Below are positions 26,654 to 34,284 of a stretch of 64,000 bases of DNA, piece by piece (the first letter of the stretch is position 1; each line of letters opens with the position of its first letter). A program made the translations under genes and the position numbers. This stretch comes from XYD12-FULL-36-8 sp964391015 (GTDB lineage Bacteria; Bacteroidota; Ignavibacteria; Ignavibacteriales; Ignavibacteriaceae), in NCBI GenBank assembly GCA_964391015.1, contig CAYMKU010000004.1, positions 1 to 64,000 of the forward strand. The letters run 5' to 3'. The notes below the pieces were generated by a model, which saw nothing but the letters and a program-made list of their open reading frames with translations, did no database searches and was not told the origin of the DNA.

Positions 26654-27799
26654 TTACTTAATAAGTTCTTTAATTCTTTGATGTACTACTTCTCCGTTAT
26701 GTGTGATAAGTGAACCTTTTATAATTTCATTCTCAAGATCCAAGGTTACTTTTCCATCGTTACTAATATAAGTTAGAAGACTTAACAAATTCTTTGCATA
26801 CATTTCGCTTGAATGTTGAGGGACCAAACTTGGCAAATTAGGTTCACCAATTATTATTACACCAAATTTCTTTACAGTTTTTCCTAACTCACTTACTTCG
26901 CAATTCCCTCCAAATTCAACCGCCATATCAAGCACTACTGAACCTGGCCTCATTTTTTTAACCATTTCCTCTGTAACAAGAATTGGTGCCTTTTTACCAG
27001 GAACTAAGGCAGTCGTAATAACTATGTCAGCTTCAGTAACATGCTTAAAGATTAAAGCTTTTTGTTTTTCTAAAAATTCTGCTGAAGCTTCCTTTGCGTA
27101 ACCTCCAGCATCCTGCATTGATGAATCAGTTGGAACTTCAATAAATTTTCCGCCAAGACTCTGAATTTCTTCTTTTACTTGGGGTCTTATATCCGAGACT
27201 TCAACAACAGCACCTAATCTTTTTGCAGTTCCTAATGCTTGTAATCCTGCTACTCCAGCTCCCATAATGACAACTTTAGCAGGAGAAATTGTTCCAGCAG
27301 CCGTAATCAACAATGGAAAGATTTTCCCTAAAGCATCTGCGCACATTATAACACTTTTATAGCCTGCAATATTCGCTTGAGAGCTTAAGGCATCCATTTT
27401 TTGTGCTAGTGTTGTTCTTGGAATCATATCCATTGAGACGACATTGATTTTTTTCTCGGCACATTTTTTTGCCAAATCAAAATGATGAAGCGGATAAAGA
27501 AAAGTGATAAGCAAACTCCCTGGCTTCATCAAATCAAGTTCATGTTTATTTAACTTATTATTCTCAATTGGCCTTTGAACTTTTAGAATAATATCCGATG
27601 ATTGAAATAAATCGAATACATTTCCAAATATTTTAGCTCCGGCATCTGAAAAATTTTCATCCCTAAATCCTGCATTCAATCCGGCATCACACTCAACATG
27701 AACAGTAAATCCAGCTTTGATATATTTTGATACGACTTCAGGAGTAACTGCAACACGGTTTTCGCCCTGAAGAATTTCTTTTGGAATGCCTATAACCAC
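26654..27799 (-). CDS. pntAA: NAD(P) transhydrogenase subunit alpha part 1
   Basis: The soluble NAD(H)-binding domain I of transhydrogenase, 381 residues, related to alanine dehydrogenase. Motifs are IGIPKEILQGENRVAVTPE at the start, MDALSSQANIAGYKSV and the nucleotide loop VVIMGAGVAGLQALGTAKRL. The start is a GTG at 27797-27799, set by a strong AGGAGG at 27807-27812 seven bases upstream; the ATG a few bases further up is out of frame. It is the first gene of pntAA-pntAB-pntB. Confidence 0.95.
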   Translation of the reverse strand: MVIGIPKEILQGENRVAVTPEVVSKYIKAGFTVHVECDAGLNAGFRDENFSDAGAKIFGNVFDLFQSSDIILKVQRPIENNKLNKHELDLMKPGSLLITFLYPLHHFDLAKKCAEKKINVVSMDMIPRTTLAQKMDALSSQANIAGYKSVIMCADALGKIFPLLITAAGTISPAKVVIMGAGVAGLQALGTAKRLGAVVEVSDIRPQVKEEIQSLGGKFIEVPTDSSMQDAGGYAKEASAEFLEKQKALIFKHVTEADIVITTALVPGKKAPILVTEEMVKKMRPGSVVLDMAVEFGGNCEVSELGKTVKKFGVIIIGEPNLPSLVPQHSSEMYAKNLLSLLTYISNDGKVTLDLENEIIKGSLITHNGEVVHQRIKELIK

Positions 27800-27938
27800 A
27801 ACATTTCCTCCTCTGATAAAACTGTAGAATTTTGTTTTGGAACTTAAAGGGATTTAGTGAAAAAACAAAAATGATTTTGTGAGGAGATGAATTTCTCTGA
27901 AGAAGTTTTTCACTAACTAAAACTGCATTACAGGAGTT

Positions 27939-29015
27939 TTAATCTTTAGACGGCTGCTCGTGAGTTAAGCAGTGTAAAGTTCCAAGTCCCCACACCAAAT
28001 CAAGGGCATGAATGCCCACAACTTTTCTGTCATTAAAAATCTCGGATAATACACCCAATGCTAGTTTATCCTTATCGTCATTGAAAGTAGGAACTAATAC
28101 ATAAGAATTGCAAATATAAAAATTGGCATAACTGGCAGGTAATATTTGCCCTTTGAAAATAACAGGAGACGGCATCGGCAAATCAACTATCTCTAACTTC
28201 CCTCCATCAGAGAGATAAATTGATTGAAGACGTTCTTTATTTTCTTTTAAGTTTTTGTAATTATAATCACCAGATTTTTTTTCTTGAACCAAAATTACTT
28301 TGTTTTTATCTACAAATCGACAAAGATCATCAACATGTCCATGTGTATCATCTCCCAATATTCCCTTTCCTAACCAAATTACTTGCTTTACACCCAAATA
28401 ATTTTGAAAAATATTTTCATAATCTCCTTTAGTAAATCCTTTATTTCGAACTTGTACTTTCGGATCAAGTAAACATTCCTCCGTGGTTAATAAGGCACCC
28501 TCACCGTTTGAATCAATGGAACCACCTTCCAATACTACATGAGTATTATTATGCATCGCCCCAATGCTGTCAAGGTTCATCTTTTTTGAAATGAATTCAG
28601 GAAGCTTTGCATCCTTTTTGAAATTATTATACTTCGCCCATGCATTAAACATAAAGTTAATAAGCTTTACCTCATTAATGAACTTTGATTTTGCAAAAAT
28701 AGGACCAGAATCTCTTGTCCATCCGCGATCTGTTTTTAGGACAAAAAATTCGACGTTCAACAGATCAACATTTGAATCTTGTAATGCTTTAATTGCTTTT
28801 TTCTTATGCTCAACCGATTCTACAATTATTCTAACTATTTCACCTTCTGAAATCTTTCTAACGATTTCACAATAAACCCATATTATTGGAGCAAATTTCC
28901 CTGGCCAATCTTCTTTATTGTGAGGCCAACCAATCCATGTTGCTTCGTGCTTTTCCCATTCAGCAGGGAGACGGTGACTTGGTTTTGGTACATTCATATT
29001 TACAATCAATGGCAC
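27939..29015 (-). CDS. aguA: Agmatine deiminase
   Basis: This cytoplasmic enzyme hydrolyses agmatine to N-carbamoylputrescine and ammonia. The 358 residues match the family. RLPAEWEKHEATWIGWP near the start, RGWTRDSGPIFA, EGGSIDSNGEG and GDDTHGHVDDL are the conserved catalytic stretches, and the nucleophile is Cys349 in GLGTLHCLTHEQP. The next enzyme of the pathway is directly upstream at 29126-30031 on the same strand. Together they convert agmatine to putrescine. An arginine decarboxylase gene is not in the window. Confidence 0.95.
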   Translation of the reverse strand: MPLIVNMNVPKPSHRLPAEWEKHEATWIGWPHNKEDWPGKFAPIIWVYCEIVRKISEGEIVRIIVESVEHKKKAIKALQDSNVDLLNVEFFVLKTDRGWTRDSGPIFAKSKFINEVKLINFMFNAWAKYNNFKKDAKLPEFISKKMNLDSIGAMHNNTHVVLEGGSIDSNGEGALLTTEECLLDPKVQVRNKGFTKGDYENIFQNYLGVKQVIWLGKGILGDDTHGHVDDLCRFVDKNKVILVQEKKSGDYNYKNLKENKERLQSIYLSDGGKLEIVDLPMPSPVIFKGQILPASYANFYICNSYVLVPTFNDDKDKLALGVLSEIFNDRKVVGIHALDLVWGLGTLHCLTHEQPSKD

Positions 29016-29125
29016 ATTGACGACACAGATGCAACTGATTTACACTAATTTCAATCTATACACACCAGTTTAATCAGAATCATTTGTGTGCTATTTGTTT
29101 TTCCCTTTTAATCATTAAAAAATTG

Positions 29126-30031
29126 TTAATCTAAAAAACGTTTTGTAATTCCCTCATATGAATCAATTCGTCTGTCCCGTAAAAATGGCCAGTTGCGACG
29201 TAAGTATTCTATCCTATTCAAATCAACTTCGGCAATTAAAATTTCTTCTTTATTGGTTGATGCTTGAGTAATGATTACACCTTGAGGATCAGCAATGAAC
29301 GATGATCCCCAGAATTCAATCCCTAAAGAATTTTTATCTGGTTTTTCCAAACCGATGCGGTTAACGGAGGCAACATAAATGCCATTTGCGATTGCATGTC
29401 CTCGTTGTATTGTTTGCCACGACTCAATCTGAGCTTTCCCATGTTCTTTCTTTTCCTGAGGATGCCAACCAATTGCTGTGGGATAAAAAATTACTGCCGG
29501 ATCTTGAAGCGCTGTCAACCTTGCTGCTTCTGGATACCATTGGTCCCAACAAATTAATGTGGAAATCTTCCCAAACCTAGTAACAAATGTTTTATAACCT
29601 AAATCCCCAGGCGTGAAATAAAATTTTTCATAGTAAGCTGGATCATCAGGAATATGCATCTTGCGATACATTCCTTTAATCCTTCCTTCATCATCAATAA
29701 TCACAGCTGTATTATGATAAATTCCTGAGGAGCGTTTTTCAAAAAGCGATGCAACAACAATAACTTTTAATTTTTTACAAACTTTTGAAATAGCTTCGGT
29801 GGAGTGACCCGGAATTGTTTCTGCAAGATTGAAGTTTTCTATATCTTCTTTCTGGCAAAAGTATTGAGATAAAAACAATTCAGGAAGACAAATTACATTT
29901 GCTCCTTTCTTTGCTGCTTGTTCAATCCAGGTGATTGCTTTTTTCAAATTGTCGTCGGGGTTTTTATTCATGCTGATTTGAATTAGCCCGATTTTAAATT
30001 TACTTGATGATTTGCCTTTTATTCTGGCCAT
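29126..30031 (-). CDS. aguB: N-carbamoylputrescine amidohydrolase
   Basis: A 301-residue nitrilase-superfamily enzyme that splits N-carbamoylputrescine to putrescine, CO2 and ammonia. The Glu-Lys-Cys triad is visible in CLPELFLSQYF, YRKMHIPDDPAYYEKFYFTP and LICWDQWYPEAARL. The CWDQWYPEAAR context and the adjacent agmatine deiminase gene make the substrate assignment strong. The final residues RRNWPFLRDRRIDSYEGI are typical of AguB. Confidence 0.94.
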   Translation of the reverse strand: MARIKGKSSSKFKIGLIQISMNKNPDDNLKKAITWIEQAAKKGANVICLPELFLSQYFCQKEDIENFNLAETIPGHSTEAISKVCKKLKVIVVASLFEKRSSGIYHNTAVIIDDEGRIKGMYRKMHIPDDPAYYEKFYFTPGDLGYKTFVTRFGKISTLICWDQWYPEAARLTALQDPAVIFYPTAIGWHPQEKKEHGKAQIESWQTIQRGHAIANGIYVASVNRIGLEKPDKNSLGIEFWGSSFIADPQGVIITQASTNKEEILIAEVDLNRIEYLRRNWPFLRDRRIDSYEGITKRFLD

Positions 30032-30124
30032 TTAATTTCTCTGTTTATTTTATTATTAAGCTACCCCTTTCACGATAATTATCAATTGCATGAAAACATC
30101 AGCATAATTTGTTTCACAAACCCT

Positions 30125-31039
30125 TTAACGCAGATTTTTTTCTTCAATTAGCTTACCATCTTCGGAAAATTCGTTACTCAAAACCAGACTACCACTTTCA
30201 TAAGTCTCTATATACCACAGCGATGAATCGCTTCGATAAATTTTCGTTTCGCCGTCAAGAACATTTTTGGTGTACTTCTGTTCTGTCCACAAATTTCCAT
30301 TGTCATAAAATGTTCTGGTAATTCCTTCTCTAAGCCCAAGCTTGTATCTACTTTCTGTCCTAATAATTCCGTTTTCGTAATACTCAAATGCTAACGAATC
30401 AAGTTTTCCGTATAAATATTTTTTTTTGGACAATAAATTATTATTCTCATAGAATTCCTGTGCCTCACCATGAAGATTACTATTCTCGTAATTATAAATA
30501 CCTTTTAATTTACCGCTTTCATAAAACCATTTTGTAATTCCGTTTTGCAGATTGTTTTCATAATTAGCTTCAACTTTAACAATTCCGTTCTGATAGTAAT
30601 CTTTTGAAATTCCATTTTTCTCACCAGCTATAAAAAAATACTCAGACCTTACTTCCCCGTTTTGATAATACGCTTTGTAATTCCCATTCATGAGACCATT
30701 TTTATAATTTCCAATTTCATTTAATGCTCCATTTTCATGATAAGTTCTGAATTCTCCATCAAACTTATTTTCAACGTAAATCACAGATTCCTTGAGAATT
30801 CCCGTTTCATAAAAGGATGATGCTAAACCATTCTTTTTTCCATCACGATAGCTTATGATCTCTTTCAAAATTCCAGTTTCATAATAATATCTTGCTTCTC
30901 CTTCCAACTTACCGTTTTGAAAATTTTCAGATTGTTTAAGTTTATGATCTGGATAGTAAGAATTTTTGACATCATTCTGAGCTAACGTCAAAGAAGTTAA
31001 ACCAAACAATACTAAAAATAAATAAGGAAAGCTTTTCAT
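30125..31039 (-). CDS. Secreted YwqK/MORN-like repeat protein
   Basis: A 304-residue exported protein (signal peptide residues 1-20, ending TSLTLAQ) made of about twelve repeats of ~23 residues with the pattern YYENGxLxxExxYxxGxxxG, as in GEARYYYETGILKEIISYRD. Databases often label this family 'toxin-antitoxin system YwqK antitoxin', but nothing here resembles a toxin pair. MORN-type hairpins form long beta ladders. It follows its longer paralogue by one base, so the two are a tandem duplication and are co-transcribed. Function unknown. Confidence 0.8.
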   Translation of the reverse strand: MKSFPYLFLVLFGLTSLTLAQNDVKNSYYPDHKLKQSENFQNGKLEGEARYYYETGILKEIISYRDGKKNGLASSFYETGILKESVIYVENKFDGEFRTYHENGALNEIGNYKNGLMNGNYKAYYQNGEVRSEYFFIAGEKNGISKDYYQNGIVKVEANYENNLQNGITKWFYESGKLKGIYNYENSNLHGEAQEFYENNNLLSKKKYLYGKLDSLAFEYYENGIIRTESRYKLGLREGITRTFYDNGNLWTEQKYTKNVLDGETKIYRSDSSLWYIETYESGSLVLSNEFSEDGKLIEEKNLR

Positions 31040-31040
31040 T

Positions 31041-32369
31041 TCAATAACTCCTACTAGAAATTAAATTACCGTTATCATCATAATCTCTCGATCTTTGAAG
31101 GACACCTGAGGAATAGTATTCTTCTTTAATCAAAATATTATTAATACTGTAGATTTTAACCCATCCCTCCAGCAAACCATCGAGATAATATTCCTCTTTT
31201 AAGAGCGAACCATCCTTATGATATTCCTTTCGCGCACCAATAATTTTCTTGTTTTCAATATTCTCTTCAGATTTAATCACACCATTTCCATGATAGATCT
31301 TACGCTCACCATTAAGTTCATCATTTTTATAATTTGCGGAAGATTCCAAAATTCCATTAGTATAATAGGTTAACGCAATTCCATCCTTTACATTGTTGTC
31401 ATAAAAATATTCGGCTTTAATTGCACCGTTTTCATAATACTCTCTTGTAATTCCTTTTTGAACGCCCTTAATAAAATCAAGCTCAGCTTGAAGTATTCCT
31501 TTCTCATAATAACGATAAGATTTTCCATCAAGGGTATCATTTACAAAATGCCAAACTTCTTTTAAGAAACCACTATCATAATAAGTTTTCATTTCATCTT
31601 CTTTTTTCCCATTGCGCAAAAATAATTCTTCCTTAAGTGTTCCGTTAGAAAAATAGTTTTTAAGAGTTCGTTCTTCTTCTTCGAACTTTCCTTTGTAATC
31701 ATACTTTATGCGGTTAACCACTTCGCCATTTTTATAGGAATCTTTCACTCTCAGGTTACCTGCACCATCATAAAGTCTAACTTCACCTTCAATTTTATCA
31801 TTAACAAAGTTTGCCTCAAGAGCAGTCATGTTGTTTTCATGATAAACAATAGTCTTTCCATCTAAAACTCCATTTACAAAATATCTTGAAACTTCTGGTT
31901 TTCCAGATTTGTAGAACGTGGTTGATCTTCCTTGTAAAAGCCCATCAATATAATTCCACTCTCCTTGAAGCTCGCCGGTTTTGTAATAAGTTTTTGTAAT
32001 TCCATCCAATTTCCCATCTACGTAAAGTTGCTCCGACCAAAGTTCACCAGTTTCATAGTACCACTTTGAAATTCCTTCTTTAATACCATTGTGATAATTC
32101 CATTCGATACTCACAATTCCATCCTCAAAATACCATATGGAAATCCCATTTTCCTTTCCATCTAAGAATTGCCACTTTTTCCAAATTTTTCCATTTGGAT
32201 AAAATTCAAAATATTCACCATGAAGATGACCATTCCAGTAATCACCTTGAGTTTTGACAATACCGCTTGGATAATATGTTCTTTTAACTTCACTCGCTGA
32301 TGAATCCTGTCCAAATAAATGCAAATTAAGCAGCAAAAAGAAAAACAAAATTAGGATTATACTTCTCAA
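31041..32369 (-). CDS. Secreted YwqK/MORN-like repeat protein, longer paralogue
   Basis: A 442-residue exported protein (signal peptide residues 1-21, ending NLHLFGQ) with about eighteen ~23-residue MORN-like units, for example GISKWYYETGELWSEQLYVD and GKSYRYYEKGILQAELDFI. One unit near the middle is interrupted by a longer segment (RIKYDYKGKFEEEERTLKNY). No T9SS sorting domain follows, so it is probably periplasmic or outer-membrane associated. It is the first gene of a two-gene unit and lies downstream of a structured intergenic region (32485-32572). Confidence 0.8.
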   Translation of the reverse strand: MRSIILILFFFLLLNLHLFGQDSSASEVKRTYYPSGIVKTQGDYWNGHLHGEYFEFYPNGKIWKKWQFLDGKENGISIWYFEDGIVSIEWNYHNGIKEGISKWYYETGELWSEQLYVDGKLDGITKTYYKTGELQGEWNYIDGLLQGRSTTFYKSGKPEVSRYFVNGVLDGKTIVYHENNMTALEANFVNDKIEGEVRLYDGAGNLRVKDSYKNGEVVNRIKYDYKGKFEEEERTLKNYFSNGTLKEELFLRNGKKEDEMKTYYDSGFLKEVWHFVNDTLDGKSYRYYEKGILQAELDFIKGVQKGITREYYENGAIKAEYFYDNNVKDGIALTYYTNGILESSANYKNDELNGERKIYHGNGVIKSEENIENKKIIGARKEYHKDGSLLKEEYYLDGLLEGWVKIYSINNILIKEEYYSSGVLQRSRDYDDNGNLISSRSY

Positions 32370-32484
32370 CGTTTACTTTGTTAATTATTACTAAAATCTG
32401 ATTGAAATCACCGTAAACTTAAGACTAATTGAGGATAAGAAAAATTGAAAATACAGACGGGTATGACAAGCGTAATAAAATAAA

Positions 32485-32572
32485 AATGCCTGCAGATTCT
32501 TGTCAAACTAAACTGAGGGATGAGGGGCAATCACCTTCACATCTAATTCAACGTGGGAAATCTGCAGACATT
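32485..32572 (-). ncRNA. Candidate structured RNA or long-loop terminator downstream of DAHP synthase gene
   Basis: Fourteen-base arms at 32485-32498 (AATGCCTGCAGATT) and 32559-32572 close a 60-base interior. The one imperfect pair is C.A in + sense but G.U in - sense, which points to a - strand transcript. The 3' arm runs into a T-rich tract (32470-32484 on +), as at an intrinsic terminator. It could be a terminator of the DAHP synthase mRNA with a large loop, a small RNA or a leader of the YwqK pair. No known RNA family was recognised. Confidence 0.4.
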
Positions 32573-32606
32573 CAAACATAATAAAAAATAACTGAAAAGT
32601 GAATAC

Positions 32607-33620
32607 TCAAATTTTTCTCCCTATCACATCGGCAATCAATCTAATTTGCCTCATCATTTCATAAAATTGTTCGGGAAGCAAAGCTTGCGGACCATCGGAT
32701 AGTGCATTTTCTGGGTCATGATGAACTTCTACCATTAAAGCATCGGCACCTGCCGCAATTGCAGCACGAGACATTGGCAAAACTTTATCACGCAATCCTG
32801 TAGCATGTGATGGGTCCGCAACTATTGGCAAATGACTCCGTTGATGAACAACAGGAATCGCAGATAAATCAAAGGTGTTACGCGTATAGGTTTCGAATGT
32901 TCTGATACCTCTCTCACATAGCATAATATTCATATTCCCATTTGATAAAATATACTCTGCCGACATCAACCAATCTTCAATTGTCGCGGCCATTCCGCGT
33001 TTGAGCATAATAGGTTTGACGGTTTTCCCCAACTCAATAAGAAGAGGATAATTTTGCATATTACGTGAACCAACCTGGAAAATATCAGTATATTTGCCTA
33101 CCAAAGAAATTTGCGATGGTTCAATAACTTCAGTAATGATTAATAGATTGTTTTGATCTGCTGCCTCGCGCATTAATTTCAGCCCTTCTTCTCCAAGTCC
33201 TTGAAATGAATAAGGTGAAGATCGCGGTTTGAAAGCTCCGCCTCTTAAAATCTTCGCACCTCCTTTGGCCACTATTTCAGCTAGGGTAAAAATTTGATCT
33301 CTATTTTCAATCGAACAGGGACCAGCAATAACTATAACTTCATTTCCACCAATCTGAATATCCTTAATTTTTATTATCGTATTTTCCTGCTTATAATTTC
33401 GACTAGCTAGTTTGAGTGGATCAGTAATACGATAAACCTCCGATACACCTTCAAGTATTTTTATACGGCGAATATCAAAATTGGGTTTTATACCTATAAC
33501 ATTCAGAATTACCTGTTCACTCCCAGTAGAACGCTGAACAGAAAACCCTAATTGTTCAATTTTATTTATAACATTTTCTATTTGATGCTGATCAGCATTC
33601 CTATCTAAAACTACAACCAC
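32607..33620 (-). CDS. aroF: 3-deoxy-7-phosphoheptulonate (DAHP) synthase, type I-beta
   Basis: The first enzyme of the shikimate pathway, condensing PEP with erythrose 4-phosphate. The 337 residues have a ferredoxin-like N-terminal regulatory domain (residues ~1-70, VVVLDRNADQHQIENVINKI) as in the Thermotoga enzyme, which mediates inhibition by Tyr or Phe. The catalytic barrel shows VIVIAGPCSIENRDQI, KILRGGAFKPRSSPYSFQG and VVADPSHATG-like PIVADPSHATGLRDKV. It follows the DUF1684 lipoprotein gene by 14 bases. The aroF symbol is by function; many annotations use aroA or aroG for this subtype. Confidence 0.94.
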   Translation of the reverse strand: MVVVLDRNADQHQIENVINKIEQLGFSVQRSTGSEQVILNVIGIKPNFDIRRIKILEGVSEVYRITDPLKLASRNYKQENTIIKIKDIQIGGNEVIVIAGPCSIENRDQIFTLAEIVAKGGAKILRGGAFKPRSSPYSFQGLGEEGLKLMREAADQNNLLIITEVIEPSQISLVGKYTDIFQVGSRNMQNYPLLIELGKTVKPIMLKRGMAATIEDWLMSAEYILSNGNMNIMLCERGIRTFETYTRNTFDLSAIPVVHQRSHLPIVADPSHATGLRDKVLPMSRAAIAAGADALMVEVHHDPENALSDGPQALLPEQFYEMMRQIRLIADVIGRKI

Positions 33621-33634
33621 AAAGACTCCAAAAT

Positions 33635-34249
33635 TTAATGATATTTTTTCTCACCGACTTCAATTGCTAAATCAATATAATCTTCTTTTGCTGGAATTGC
33701 ACAAGTATATTGCGGACTATATGCACAGTATGGATTATATGCTAAATTAAAATCAATTGTATATACAAATTCTTTCTCTTCATTAAGCTCAAAATCTAAA
33801 TACCTGCCAACTCCGTATGATTTATCCCCTGTAGTTTTATCAGTAAACCAAATACTAAAATACTCATCCCCGCTTTTAGATGAGCCTTTATACACATTCA
33901 ACCGATGAGACTTTTTTTGATACTTAAAATTAACAAAACCATAACGAATAACCTTCCGTTCTTCTCCTTTTGTGCCGAAAATAGAAATGGTGTCTTTGGA
34001 AGGATATTCAAAAAGCTTACTCTTAAAAACAAAATTTGGATCAACATCAAAATATTTTAATGGATGAAACTCAACTTTACCCTTAAAATTAAACGGAGAG
34101 TTAGGATCATTTTTCAGGTATTCATTTTTTTCTTGTCGTTGTTTTCCAACTGAAGCAATGTACTTTTTTTGTTCGGGCGTAAAATTCTCACTACAAGAAT
34201 TAAACAATCCAGCTGCAAAAAATATCAACACACAAAATTTTCTAATCAT
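33635..34249 (-). CDS. DUF1684-family lipoprotein
   Basis: A 204-residue exported protein with a lipoprotein-type signal (residues 1-19, FFAAGLFNSC). The body carries RLNVYKGSSKSGDEYFSIWF, then GRYLDFEL, then the family hallmark DFNLAYNPYCAYSPQYTCAI, followed by an IxVGEK ending. This matches DUF1684, a family of unknown biochemical function. It sits between mutS (35-base gap) and the DAHP synthase gene (14-base gap), all on the - strand, and may be co-transcribed. Confidence 0.78.
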   Translation of the reverse strand: MIRKFCVLIFFAAGLFNSCSENFTPEQKKYIASVGKQRQEKNEYLKNDPNSPFNFKGKVEFHPLKYFDVDPNFVFKSKLFEYPSKDTISIFGTKGEERKVIRYGFVNFKYQKKSHRLNVYKGSSKSGDEYFSIWFTDKTTGDKSYGVGRYLDFELNEEKEFVYTIDFNLAYNPYCAYSPQYTCAIPAKEDYIDLAIEVGEKKYH

Positions 34250-34284
34250 TCTACCTTCTATCTCCTATTTTCTACCTTCTTTTT

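Noticed and set aside
30125..32369. Toxin-antitoxin locus suggested by the YwqK name
   Set aside because: Both genes are secreted repeat proteins of the same family and no toxin-like gene is present.
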